Origin: Thermodesulfobacteriota bacterium | GTDB taxonomy: Bacteria > Desulfobacterota_D > UBA1144 > Nemesobacterales > UBA2774 | NCBI GenBank assembly: GCA_021604765.1 | Contig: BQJP01000024.1 | Coordinates: 1 to 41,519, forward strand | Reading direction: 5' to 3' | Length of the DNA: 41,519 nucleotides | In this document: positions 15,764 to 23,856 of the stretch, piece by piece | Position numbering within the stretch: the first letter of the stretch is position 1 | Layout of the letters: each line of letters starts with the position of its first letter | Notes under the pieces: generated by a model | What the model was told of the DNA's origin: nothing | The model's input: the letters and a program-made list of their open reading frames with translations, nothing else | Database searches by the model: none | Program-made: the position numbers and the translations under genes

Positions 15764-17377
15764 GTGATATTTGGCCAGCTTACAAAACCATTTAACCTCA
15801 AGTTAGTAATCATTATTATTTCCGCTTTTATATCTATAGGTGGGTGCGGAGGTGCGGGAGGAAGCTCGCAGAACGGTGGCGGCGGAGATAACCAATCTTT
15901 AGAATCACTTTTAAAACGCTTCCCAATAGACGGATCAGTAGATCTTTCGGCCTTTGTGGGTGTATCTGAAGTTGAGATATTGCTTAGAGATATAGCCGGG
16001 CAAGGAATAAAAACCACAACTCTTAGATACGCTATAGTTAATGACGACAGAAACATATACTTTGCGATGGTCTGGAACGACGACACTTTTAACAATACGT
16101 TTACACTTGAATTTGGCCCAGAGAACTTTGACGGAATATTCATTAGCTTTGATAAGAACGGAAATCAAGACTTCGACAGTGGAGATGCTGCGAATAGTGT
16201 GATATCGGCCAGGCTTGGATCTGTTTATAACGACAACCATGATCCAGAGCTTTCTGAAGATAGCATAGAGGACGGCTTTGGCAGTCTCTCTTATAATCCG
16301 GTTACTAAAATGTATAGTGCGGAATTTCTTATCCCTCTTAACAACGATATAAACGGGCAAGATGTAACTATCACAAACAACACAAGGTTTAATATCTCCA
16401 TATTCGATAATATAACGCTTCCCGAGTTCACAGGTAATACCGGACAGGCATTTGAAGACGGCAATTGGAAAACTATAGAGCTTAAGACAGTTACAAATGT
16501 TGATCACCCAGCTATTCCCAATAATCTGAGCGGACTTATAGCATTTATAAGCGACCATGAAGTTCCCGAAAACGGGGAGATTTATACGTTTAATCCTTCA
16601 ACTTTTGAGGTTAAGCGGATTACAAATATGCCTGAGTTTTTTAAAGACAACGTCTCGCTTTCAAATGACCGCACAAAAGTGGCATTTCATGGCTCTCCGG
16701 ACGCCCTCTCTTTTGGCGAATACGATATTTATACAACAGATATAGCGACAGGCATCATAACACAGCTCACCGATAACGAACCGGTACTTGATGGCCACCC
16801 TGCATGGTCTCCCGATGACTCGGAGCTTGCCTATGCTTCATTTAGACCACAGGGAGGAGCAAGAATAGTAATTATAAATACGTCTGGGAAAATTCTACGA
16901 GATCTTGACGCAGGGGCAGACGATAACGACCCCGATTACTTGCCTGACGGGCGCATAGTTTTTAAAACCGACAGGTTTAATATGCAGCCAAATGTACAGA
17001 TTGCTGTAATGAACCCTGACGGCTCAAATGCAGAACAGCTGACCTTTAAGACGGACATATCAGACCATGACCCTGTTGGGGATAGCTTTTCAGTACTATT
17101 TGAGAGGTTTAACAAAGATACCGATTTCTCAACCGACCCCGATACGGGCCTTACAGCATGGGATATTGTTCTGGTTGATATAGCGAGTAAGTCTGAGAAT
17201 ATACTAGTCGCAGACGGCTGGGTAAACTGGCTGCCAGTTTATTCTCCAGATAAAAAGTACATTGCTTACCAAAAATCCTCTGGTTATACGGATGTCCATC
17301 TAACCGATAAACAAGGTAGTTGTTTTGGCAGACTGATACCCAATATTTCGAGAATACGTTACATAGACTGGAAATAA
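15764..17377 (+). CDS. TolB-like propeller lipoprotein with N-terminal CBM9/DOMON-like domain
   Basis: The 537-residue product starts at GTG and has a lipoprotein signal (LKLVIIIISAFISIG-G-C) followed by a Gly/Ser linker. Residues about 60-240 form a beta-sandwich (NDDRNIYFAMVWNDDTF, FDGIFISFDKNG, KMYSAEFLIPL) resembling CBM9/DOMON-type domains that bind sugars or heme. From about 255 to the end, repeated motifs such as GHPAWSPDDSELAYAS, DPDYLPDGRIVFKTDR and LPVYSPDKKYIAYQKS are PD40/TolB-type propeller blades. No WD or catalytic residues are seen. A weak ribosome-binding site precedes the start. It is probably an outer-membrane or periplasmic binding/scaffold lipoprotein. Confidence 0.75.
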   Translation: MIFGQLTKPFNLKLVIIIISAFISIGGCGGAGGSSQNGGGGDNQSLESLLKRFPIDGSVDLSAFVGVSEVEILLRDIAGQGIKTTTLRYAIVNDDRNIYFAMVWNDDTFNNTFTLEFGPENFDGIFISFDKNGNQDFDSGDAANSVISARLGSVYNDNHDPELSEDSIEDGFGSLSYNPVTKMYSAEFLIPLNNDINGQDVTITNNTRFNISIFDNITLPEFTGNTGQAFEDGNWKTIELKTVTNVDHPAIPNNLSGLIAFISDHEVPENGEIYTFNPSTFEVKRITNMPEFFKDNVSLSNDRTKVAFHGSPDALSFGEYDIYTTDIATGIITQLTDNEPVLDGHPAWSPDDSELAYASFRPQGGARIVIINTSGKILRDLDAGADDNDPDYLPDGRIVFKTDRFNMQPNVQIAVMNPDGSNAEQLTFKTDISDHDPVGDSFSVLFERFNKDTDFSTDPDTGLTAWDIVLVDIASKSENILVADGWVNWLPVYSPDKKYIAYQKSSGYTDVHLTDKQGSCFGRLIPNISRIRYIDWK

Positions 17378-17441
17378 GCTCAGTATATATACAAAAAAAC
17401 AGATGTGATGATATTAAGGAAAAAATGCTGGATTAAAAATA

Positions 17442-17825
17442 TTATTTAGATTTAGATTCTGCCTCTAAACTCTCTCCAATAGATATAACAGTCACGGCTT
17501 TGCCGTCTTTTTCTACTACTCCAGTCTGTGGCGTGGCTTCTTCAGTAACCGCTTCTGGATCATCCACAGGGTTATAGACTTCAAAGTTCATGTCTTTCTT
17601 AGGTGCCCTAATAGTTTGTCGATATTGCCTGGTTCCGGCGCTCTTATTGTAAAAATTTTCACGGTTGAAGGTCTCGTTTTCAAATTCTTCATTATAAAAC
17701 ACTTGAGGTGGTCTCTCAGCAACATCTTCCGGAACAATCTGGCTCGTTAATGAATCCCAGGAATGGCTTGTGATAGAGAAGGGTATTGTGAAAACAAGGA
17801 CTAACAATATCAGGGTATTTCTCAA
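17442..17825 (-). CDS. Small secreted protein, unknown function, TTG start
   Basis: I chose a TTG start at 17825: a perfect AGGAGG sits seven bases upstream on the minus strand, and the product then opens with a normal signal peptide (MRNTLILLVLVFTIPFSITS). The longer reading from a GTG at 17864 would place that ribosome-binding site inside the gene. The 127-residue product has a disordered, acidic mature part (VPEDVAERPPQVFYNEEFEN, later EEATPQTGVVEKDGKAVTVI). No domain is recognised. Confidence 0.6.
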   Translation of the reverse strand: MRNTLILLVLVFTIPFSITSHSWDSLTSQIVPEDVAERPPQVFYNEEFENETFNRENFYNKSAGTRQYRQTIRAPKKDMNFEVYNPVDDPEAVTEEATPQTGVVEKDGKAVTVISIGESLEAESKSK

Positions 17826-17911
17826 CTCACCACCTCCTATGATTCTATAATAAAAGTGTAACACATAAAGCTCTGATATACCTTAAGAATATATTATTTT
17901 AAAATTCCCTC

Positions 17912-17941
17912 TTCACAAACGGTTAACTTTTGTATTATAAT
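17912..17941 (+). promoter_or_regulatory. Promoter of the 18114 gene
   Basis: TTCACA (17912-17917) and a perfect TATAAT (17936-17941) are 18 bases apart. The predicted start falls at the GGG at 17949-17951, giving a 165-base leader. Confidence 0.6.
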
Positions 17942-17948
17942 AACTAAT

Positions 17949-18113
17949 GGGTCAGAGATGTTTCGGCTCCCAAACCGCAAGCATCTCTATTTTTAGTAAT
18001 AGTTAAGTAACTTGAAGAAACAATTTTGTCAGATAGGCTGGGTCGCCTGCTGATAAAAAATAAAACAAGCGGTATGCGCTCTTAACTCATACACGCTTAA
18101 AGGTCGGAAGAAA
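17949..18113 (+). promoter_or_regulatory. Long structured 5' leader, possible attenuator or riboswitch
   Basis: Three hairpins follow each other. First, AGAGATG (17954-17960) pairs with CATCTCT (17982-17988), followed by ATTTTTAG, so it resembles a terminator or attenuator soon after the start. Second, TCAG..AGGC (18029-18038) pairs with GCCT.CTGA (18045-18053). Third, AAGCGGTATG (18067-18076) pairs with CATAC.CGCTT (18088-18098), ending just before the ribosome-binding region. I do not recognise a known riboswitch consensus. The arrangement suits transcription attenuation or translation control of the 18114 gene. Confidence 0.4.
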
Positions 18114-18716
18114 ATGACAAATCAATGGCAATCAATCGGGATTTCTCCTGAAGAACGCTTTTTGGAACTCTATTTTGAGCCAGGAAGCGAACAGTTTCTA
18201 GCACACTTCTACGAACGGCTTGATGAAGGATTTGGGGTTAAGAGTCTTTATGCAAGGCATTTCAACGAGAACGAATATCATAAGATCACACCGGACAGCA
18301 AACAACTGACTTATGAAGATGTTGTTCTTTGTCCGGAAAGTAAGAAGATATTTGTAAACGTATTTAAACTTAAGAAAAGACAGAACAAATATCAGGGATA
18401 CCAGTGGCATTCCCTTGAGATGATCGATGCCAATACAGGTGAGGTTACAGAAGTGCTAAAAGCTGGTCAGTTAGACAGTGAGCTTCCATATTCCAAAGTA
18501 TGGATCACTGAGCTTAGACTGTCCAGACAGAAAGGTGAGCAGCTTGTGTGCACTATGGCTTTTGAGAAAAAATCCAAAAAAGGCGCGATTGAAACAGAAT
18601 ACTATATTTGTAAGGTCTTCACTAAAACCGGGCTTTACAAAAGAGTAACCAAGCTTGAGAACAATATGCCTCACGCTTCTAAGACAGGCATAATTGAGCA
18701 AAAAGCGGCTGTATAA
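18114..18716 (+). CDS. Cytoplasmic protein, unknown function
   Basis: The 200-residue product has no signal or membrane helix. It reads as a mixed alpha/beta protein with ISPEERFLELYFEPGSEQFL near the N-terminus, and strands such as ESKKIFVNVFKLKKRQ, WHSLEMIDANTGEVTEV and EQLVCTMAFEKKSKKG. I do not recognise the family. It is preceded by a 165-base structured leader from a good promoter, which suggests tight regulation. AAAGG and GGAAG sites precede the ATG. It faces the convergent lysozyme gene with 23 bases between them. Confidence 0.65.
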   Translation: MTNQWQSIGISPEERFLELYFEPGSEQFLAHFYERLDEGFGVKSLYARHFNENEYHKITPDSKQLTYEDVVLCPESKKIFVNVFKLKKRQNKYQGYQWHSLEMIDANTGEVTEVLKAGQLDSELPYSKVWITELRLSRQKGEQLVCTMAFEKKSKKGAIETEYYICKVFTKTGLYKRVTKLENNMPHASKTGIIEQKAAV

Positions 18717-18739
18717 TCTAATGCAATCAGCTTACTAAG

Positions 18740-19465
18740 CTATTGAGCTCTGGAAGAGATAAACTTTTGAAACTCTTCAGAGCTTCCGTTGTATACGTTT
18801 AAGTCGACGAAACCGTTAATACCATGAAGGCGCCCACGGTGTGTAAATTGCCAGAAGTCCCACTTTGCGCCGTCACGCAATGTTGGCTCTGAATAAATGT
18901 CCCTGATCCAGATTGGATAACCCAGATCCTCTCCTTCTAAAAAGGCCAAATAAGAGTCATTAGTTGTATAAATAATTGGAGTTTTCCCGTATCTCTGCTC
19001 GACTAATTTAGCAAAAGCGTTAATTTCTTGCTGAACTTCCTCTTTTGACGGTCTGGCCTGACAGTTGCCGCTGAACTCAAGATCAATTGCCGGAGGCAGT
19101 GAGTTCTTATCTACCGGAACAGTTTCTATAAAGTTCTGAGCCTGCTCACTTCCACGCTTACAGAATGTAAAAAAATGGTAAGCGCCTCTAACCAAGCCAA
19201 TATCCCCTGCCCTTTGCCAGTTTCGATGAAACTTGGTGTCTTTATGATCGCCACCTTCAGTCGCTTTGATAAAAGCAAAATCAAGACCTGAACGTTCTAG
19301 AACATCCCAGTCTATAACGTCCTGATGGTGCGATATATCGATCCCTCTTACTGGAAATTTAGACTGATCGGGGTAGTTAAAACGGATGTATCCAAGCTCA
19401 AAGAATATTACCGCTATAAGTCCTAAGAAAATTGCGGATCCAAGTAGTACGATTAATCTAGTCAT
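18740..19465 (-). CDS. Membrane-anchored GH25 lysozyme-like protein
   Basis: The 241-residue product has an N-terminal membrane anchor (residues 4-25), then a glycoside hydrolase family 25 domain. Visible family motifs are GIDISHHQ (41-48), FAFIKATEGG (63-72), GAYHFF (94-99) and PPAIDLE (124-130), whose D128-x-E130 is the catalytic pair in GH25. Near the end WDFWQFTHRGRLHGINGFVD matches the family's last strands. GH25 enzymes cleave the beta-1,4 bond between MurNAc and GlcNAc in peptidoglycan. The anchor suggests action in the periplasm. No ribosome-binding site is clear; a TATAAT-like box lies about 30 bases upstream. Confidence 0.93.
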   Translation of the reverse strand: MTRLIVLLGSAIFLGLIAVIFFELGYIRFNYPDQSKFPVRGIDISHHQDVIDWDVLERSGLDFAFIKATEGGDHKDTKFHRNWQRAGDIGLVRGAYHFFTFCKRGSEQAQNFIETVPVDKNSLPPAIDLEFSGNCQARPSKEEVQQEINAFAKLVEQRYGKTPIIYTTNDSYLAFLEGEDLGYPIWIRDIYSEPTLRDGAKWDFWQFTHRGRLHGINGFVDLNVYNGSSEEFQKFISSRAQ

Positions 19466-19539
19466 AAGTTAGTTGTAGTTAGATATATATTATACTTATA
19501 ACCCTTGAGAATTACAGAAGGTTTATTTTATAAAGACTT

Positions 19540-20766
19540 TTATGATTTAGGACTTGAAGGTCTGTAAACTACATACCAGATCAGTGCAATAAGTTCGAGT
19601 GCCACAAGAGCCGATAACCCAACTTTGAACCCCTCTGCGATATCAGAACCGGTCATTCTTGGCCAGTAATGAACTACGACACCAAACAGGTACTGTACGA
19701 CAAAAGCAAAGAGGAAAACCAGGATATTTGCTGCCGTTAGAGCCCTTCCGCTTATTTTTGGCCCGAAATGCTGCGCTAAAATTGAATAGTTAACCAGAGT
19801 AACCTGTGCAAAATAACCGAAAATAAACCAGATCAAATAATGCAGTGTTAATATGTTTAATATTATGACAAATTGGGTCAGGATATGAATTCCAATACCA
19901 ATTACTACTATTGTCGCAAGTGAAAGACCTAACCTAGAGGCAATCTTTGAAAACAGCCCGCCACTCAGAAAACCAAAAATCATAGAAACTGCGATGACAA
20001 GCAGATAGTTAGCGCTTTGTAAATGTGTTAAATCTACTACACGGTGAAGCCATGGACCTAGCCAGAGACCCTGCATTGCAATAAAACCGCCTAGGGAAAA
20101 TATTAATAAAGGTGAGATTCTCCAGAAAAAGCCATTTTTATATATCGAGATTAAGCCTTTTACGTTTCCACTTAAGCTTTCCTTCTCATTTCCAACTTTG
20201 TCATCTTTGTTTATAACAAAAATAAGAACCGCGATGAGAAAAGTCATTAGACCAAGTAGATAACACAAGTTTCGCCAGCCAAAATCAATCTGGAACAACT
20301 TAGCAGGGGTTGTTGCTAAAAGTGCCCCTACTCCACCAAATGCAAGGATAATCCCAGTGTAATAAGGGATTTTTTCACTTTCTACCCTATCTGTTATCGC
20401 TTTCACCGCACATATAAAACTTCCAGCCATTCCAATTCCCAAAAGTGCCCGAGTTATAGAAAGCCAAGTTTCGCTTGAAGACAGACCAAACAACACACTA
20501 GCCACTGCAGCAATTATAAAAAGTGAGACTTGAGTTTTTCTAGCACCCCATGAATCAACAATCAGTCCGAGTGGTATCTGGAAAATAGCAAAAGCCAGCA
20601 CAAAAGTAGATGTAATAAAACCGATCTGTAAGTGATTAAGAGAAAGGTCTTCCATTATCGGATGAGAAAGCACAGCGTTTACGGAGCGGAACACCATATT
20701 AATAAAATAGCCCAGCCCAAATGGAATTATGGTTGTTATCCAGAGGTTTGTATAGTTTTTATTCAA
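19540..20766 (-). CDS. MFS transporter
   Basis: The 408-residue protein has about twelve hydrophobic helices. The loop GLIVDSWGARKT (about residues 67-78) is the MFS motif A (G-x-x-x-D-x-x-G-x-R-K). The second half has GFLSGGLFSKIASRLG, the matching loop of the C-terminal bundle. The sequence resembles the nitrate/nitrite, sialate or DHA-type families only in general, so the substrate is unknown. It stands alone on the minus strand. A clear ribosome-binding site is lacking at the ATG at 20766. Confidence 0.88.
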   Translation of the reverse strand: MNKNYTNLWITTIIPFGLGYFINMVFRSVNAVLSHPIMEDLSLNHLQIGFITSTFVLAFAIFQIPLGLIVDSWGARKTQVSLFIIAAVASVLFGLSSSETWLSITRALLGIGMAGSFICAVKAITDRVESEKIPYYTGIILAFGGVGALLATTPAKLFQIDFGWRNLCYLLGLMTFLIAVLIFVINKDDKVGNEKESLSGNVKGLISIYKNGFFWRISPLLIFSLGGFIAMQGLWLGPWLHRVVDLTHLQSANYLLVIAVSMIFGFLSGGLFSKIASRLGLSLATIVVIGIGIHILTQFVIILNILTLHYLIWFIFGYFAQVTLVNYSILAQHFGPKISGRALTAANILVFLFAFVVQYLFGVVVHYWPRMTGSDIAEGFKVGLSALVALELIALIWYVVYRPSSPKS

Positions 20767-20831
20767 TTCACAAATCCAGAAAAATATTTGGAATAAGATA
20801 ACACAAAGGGGTTAATTATTACACTTGAAAC

Positions 20832-20858
20832 TTGATTTATATTCTTTTAGATTATAAT
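20832..20858 (+). promoter_or_regulatory. Candidate promoter of the cupin gene
   Basis: TTGATT (20832-20837) and a perfect TATAAT (20853-20858) with a 15-base spacer lie about 47 bases before the ATG at 20906. Confidence 0.4.
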
Positions 20859-20905
20859 TATAGTTTTTAATAGATGGCAAGTAATCAACTTGGAGGAAAC
20901 AAATC

Positions 20906-21343
20906 ATGCGATATACCGTTATTACAGGATTAACAGCTCTTCTTTTTATTATATTTCTCAGTTCTCATACGACTCAGGCTTCTGATGAACCTGTTGCCGT
21001 GCCTCATAATAATATGGAATTTGATGAGATGGCTCCATATGTCGATATGGCTAATGCACATGGGAACATGAAAGAGGGAGCGCATGGCACAGTTGGCAAA
21101 ATGAAGGCTGATTCCAAAACCCCTCGACACTATCACAGCAATCCATATCACGGAGTTGTTATATCAGGAACTATGGTTCACGAGTTTGACGGAGAAGAGA
21201 ACGCTCCAAAATTGACAGCAGGATCATACTGGTTTACACCTGCTGAGAAAATACACTTCACAACTTGTCTACCTGGTGAAGAATGTGTTTTTTATATACA
21301 TGCAGATGGAAAGTTTGATATGACTGAAGTTGAAGAGAAATAA
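20906..21343 (+). CDS. Secreted DUF4437-like cupin
   Basis: A TTGGAGG site precedes the ATG. The 145-residue product has a Sec signal ending near TQAS. The core is a cupin: HYHSNPYHGVVISGTMVHEF supplies conserved histidines (H75, H77, H82), then AGSYWFTPAEKIHFT carries H117, and a second barrel strand VFYIHADGKFD follows. These histidines would bind a metal. The pattern of HGTVGKM then HxHxxxxHGVVISG resembles DUF4437 cupins. The reaction is unknown. It converges with the 21357 gene with 13 bases between the stops. Confidence 0.82.
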   Translation: MRYTVITGLTALLFIIFLSSHTTQASDEPVAVPHNNMEFDEMAPYVDMANAHGNMKEGAHGTVGKMKADSKTPRHYHSNPYHGVVISGTMVHEFDGEENAPKLTAGSYWFTPAEKIHFTTCLPGEECVFYIHADGKFDMTEVEEK

Positions 21344-21356
21344 ATTAGGTTAAAAA

Positions 21357-21875
21357 CTACTCGACTTTCAGACGGTATTTTTTCTCCATCTTGTTGCCGT
21401 TTATGTCTTTAATGCTAACACCGACTTTATAATGCCCTTTTGGAATGTGAATTCCCTTTGCATGAAGAACGGCACCTTCTTTATTGGTTTTAAAGTATTT
21501 GAGCACTCTGTCGGTAACATCTATATGTACAAAGAATTTCTCCCCCCAGACTTTTAACGTGCCCGGATCTAAGGGAGAGTCATTTTGTTTTATTATAATA
21601 AACACATTTGCTGGATCCACTGCTATAATCGTGGGTCCTTTATCTGTATCCACAACATCAGGCTCTTCAAATATAATGCTAGGGCGGTCGAGAGTGTCAG
21701 GCTTGTGTTTAGGAACAGTTTCCTTCCCCCAGTCTTTGTCCGAGTACCTAAGCTGCTTGGCTTCATCTTCTGTGAAGAGATCTGTCGAACTTTCATCTGA
21801 GAATGCCACGCTCAGAAAAGCGAAAGTAGTAATTGTCAATATTATCAGTAGGTGTGTGGGAATTAATTTATACAT
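21357..21875 (-). CDS. Secreted Ig-like/beta-sandwich protein, unknown function
   Basis: The 172-residue product has a Sec signal (LIILTITTFAFLSVAFS) and an acidic linker, then a beta-rich C-terminal domain of about 95 residues: GPTIIAVDPANVFIIIKQND, LKVWGEKFFVHIDVTDRVLK and YKVGVSIKDINGNKMEKKY. This resembles a bacterial Ig-like or macroglobulin-type beta-sandwich. No catalytic or metal motif is evident. A family assignment is not possible. Confidence 0.6.
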   Translation of the reverse strand: MYKLIPTHLLIILTITTFAFLSVAFSDESSTDLFTEDEAKQLRYSDKDWGKETVPKHKPDTLDRPSIIFEEPDVVDTDKGPTIIAVDPANVFIIIKQNDSPLDPGTLKVWGEKFFVHIDVTDRVLKYFKTNKEGAVLHAKGIHIPKGHYKVGVSIKDINGNKMEKKYRLKVE

Positions 21876-21992
21876 AAGTTTAACGCTCGGGAAATATCAT
21901 ACTCAATAATAGGTTAAAGATACAACTCTATTGAAAAATAACGGTTGTAGTATTTAATTCATAGTTATTAATTGAGGTGGGAAACTAAATGA

Positions 21993-22087
21993 GATGCCGA
22001 TCTTTCGGACTTTATATGCACTGACTGTGACTTCCTGGCGCTGATTTTACAGGGGCCAATCTTGAAGGAGCTACAGGAATAGAATAG
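21993..22087 (+). pseudogene. Pentapeptide-repeat gene relic
   Basis: In frame from 21993 the DNA reads DADLSDFICTDCDF; from 22037, in the -1 frame, it reads GADFTGANLEGATGIE then TAG. Joined at about 22034, this is six exact pentapeptide units (ADLSD, FICTD, CDFLG, ADFTG, ANLEG, ATGIE). No start codon or intact frame exists, and a TGA precedes the first unit. One base is apparently missing. A second open stretch with KEFEEIPLLIDPANQNRML ends at about 22170 in a third frame and may belong to the same dead gene. The 307-base region 21876-22182 holds nothing else. Confidence 0.7.
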
Positions 22088-22182
22088 TTGATTCTTCGCT
22101 AAAGGAATTTGAAGAGATCCCTCTTTTGATAGACCCGGCGAATCAAAACAGAATGTTGACTAGGAAATAGGATAATACGACA

Positions 22183-22587
22183 TTATCTCCCGCAGAATTC
22201 TTTTATGAGTTCAGTTGTGCCTGGAAAGCCCATTTGTTCTGCCTTAGCAAGATCTAAACAACCAGATTCTTTCTGTTGGAGATATAATTTAGAGACTCCC
22301 CTGGACTTATAAGCTTCTGAATCAGAGGGTTTTAGATCAATGGCTATATTAAAATCCTGTATTGCTCTGTAGTGATCACCCAAAATACCAAGAACAATAC
22401 CCCTATTGTTGTATGCTTCTACACTGCTAGGATCTATTTCTATTGCTTTGTTGAAATCCTTTAATGCCGCTTTATAGTCTCCGTCCACAATGTGTTCGTA
22501 ACCTTTATTAATATAGTCTTGGGCACTATTAGAACAAGATAGGATTGGGATTAGCAGAATTAACAAAATTAGAATTAATTTTTTCAT
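22183..22587 (-). CDS. Small TPR lipoprotein
   Basis: The 134-residue protein has a lipoprotein signal (KKLILILLILLIPIL-S-C, Cys18) and about three TPR units: SAQDYINKGYEHIVDGDYKA, VEAYNNRGIVLGILGDHYRA and SEAYKSRGVSKLYLQQKESG. The last helix departs from the TPR consensus as SGCLDLAKAEQMGF and ends with IKEFC, a Cys-Cys cap shared with the TPR proteins at 38950 and 39452. TPR proteins serve as protein-binding scaffolds; the partner is unknown. Confidence 0.85.
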   Translation of the reverse strand: MKKLILILLILLIPILSCSNSAQDYINKGYEHIVDGDYKAALKDFNKAIEIDPSSVEAYNNRGIVLGILGDHYRAIQDFNIAIDLKPSDSEAYKSRGVSKLYLQQKESGCLDLAKAEQMGFPGTTELIKEFCGR

Positions 22588-22608
22588 TGTTAAGACATTA
22601 TAACACTT

Positions 22609-23016
22609 TTACCCAACTTCTAATTCTAGCCAGTGCATGAGGTCAGTATGGTGACTTATTACTTTCCAAGCACCGTTTTCTTTTCTGTAAACAGTGGTTG
22701 CTCTGATATTTGGATGGACCTCTTTGCCGTTAAGAACATGGTTTGTACCCCTAATATAGTTATAGCAAACCCCGATGTTTTCACCTTCCACAATGCTCAT
22801 TTCAACAGGATCGACATGTCCGCCTAAATTGAGTTCCGCCTGCTTTCTCCAGGAGTCAATTGCAGCTTCATATCCTACAAGAATTCCACCTATCGGGCTC
22901 ATATATGTGACGTCGTCAGAGTGTGACCAGACCTCTTCCATAGGAGCCAGATTACCGACAAATATTTCATTGTGAGCAATATAGAATTTATTGATTGCTT
23001 CTTTTAAAGTCGCCAT
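22609..23016 (-). CDS. SnoaL-like (NTF2-fold) protein
   Basis: The 135-residue cytoplasmic protein has the NTF2/SnoaL layout. It starts with a helix (LKEAINKFYIAHNEIFVGN), then EEVWSHSDDVTYMSPIGGIL, a helix with AAIDSWRKQAELNLGG, and strands including RATTVYRKENGAWKVISHHT. DUF4440 and SnoaL proteins with this pattern act as ketosteroid-isomerase-like enzymes or in stress/binding roles. The substrate cannot be inferred. An AGGCGAGAT sequence lies just before the ATG. Confidence 0.8.
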   Translation of the reverse strand: MATLKEAINKFYIAHNEIFVGNLAPMEEVWSHSDDVTYMSPIGGILVGYEAAIDSWRKQAELNLGGHVDPVEMSIVEGENIGVCYNYIRGTNHVLNGKEVHPNIRATTVYRKENGAWKVISHHTDLMHWLELEVG

Positions 23017-23037
23017 TTTATCTCGCCTATAATTTTG

Positions 23038-23535
23038 TTATCCACCGTGACGCTTTCTTCTGAACTTCATCAGGAGGAAGATTACGACAACAAAAGCCGC
23101 CGCTAATATTACCCAGTCTATGAATCCTGATGATTTAGCGGAAGGACCGCATTCAGGAATTGCTGAACAGGCAGTGCCCTCAAACCAATGCTGGCCTGTG
23201 CAACTATTAAAGTTCACGTCATCTGAGCACTGTGTTTGCGCAGTTACACAGCATCCGGAAGTTTGTGGATCGTAGCATTCTGCTTGTCCTGCAACTGGGC
23301 TTTGCGCGCAAACCTGACCTAGAGAAAAATTGCTTGTTTCAGGACAGAACTGACCGTCAATTGCGCATTTAAGCCCCCCGTCTCCACAACCTTCACAAGC
23401 AGGGGTGCCTTCAACAGTTTTACAGCATCCTAAGCTTACGCTTTCTTGTGAATATCCAAAATCAGAAGTAGCGAAAAAGAACATTCCGGTAATAAGCAGG
23501 GCAGATAAAAATATTGATTTGCGAATTGTGACCAT
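23038..23535 (-). CDS. Cys-rich secreted protein with C-terminal membrane anchor
   Basis: The ATG at 23535 is chosen for its GGGAG site six bases upstream; the reading from 23565 adds ten non-signal residues. The 165-residue product has a Sec signal ending near YSQE, a mature part with about 15 cysteines (GCCKTVEGTPACEGCGDGG, FCPETS, GCCVTAQTQCSDD, NSCTG, SAIPECG), and a C-terminal helix (DWVILAAAFVVVIFLLMKF) followed by RRKRHGG. The helix plus basic end resembles a protein-sorting tail, but no (I/V)PTL or PEP motif precedes it. It is probably a disulfide-rich, membrane-tethered surface protein. The family is not recognised. Confidence 0.7.
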   Translation of the reverse strand: MVTIRKSIFLSALLITGMFFFATSDFGYSQESVSLGCCKTVEGTPACEGCGDGGLKCAIDGQFCPETSNFSLGQVCAQSPVAGQAECYDPQTSGCCVTAQTQCSDDVNFNSCTGQHWFEGTACSAIPECGPSAKSSGFIDWVILAAAFVVVIFLLMKFRRKRHGG

Positions 23536-23856
23536 TGTCTCTCCCTTTAGGTTGATAACCACCATTTACATGGTTTCATATTATCATATGACCAGAGCTG
23601 TAATCAAGTGTTCATTGACACTCCCGCAAATTGGGACTATCTGAGAATTGCTCAATCCTGTTTTACTCTTATTTCATAGCTCAAAATTACTAAAATATTT
23701 TCGGGTATAGGCTCTCATACTTACAATCCTACTATGAAGGTCTTGCCTAAGCGGATAATTGCGAGGGTTAATTATGTGTGATAAAGTGACAACAAAAGTG
23801 TTTAGATATAAACGGATTCTGCGAAACTCAGAACATTTATTTCGATAATAATCCTC
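23536..23856. other. Intergenic region between divergent genes, no gene supported
   Basis: This 321-base stretch separates the minus-strand Cys-rich gene from the plus-strand MFS gene. It should hold both promoters, but I see no clear pair of boxes; a GATAAT (23844-23849) lies close to the MFS ATG. Only very short ORFs without ribosome-binding sites are present. Confidence 0.5.

Noticed and set aside
15935-16558. Minus-strand 207-codon ORF inside the propeller lipoprotein gene
   Set aside because: The plus-strand frame has a lipobox and propeller repeats; the antisense frame has no ribosome-binding site or recognisable domain.
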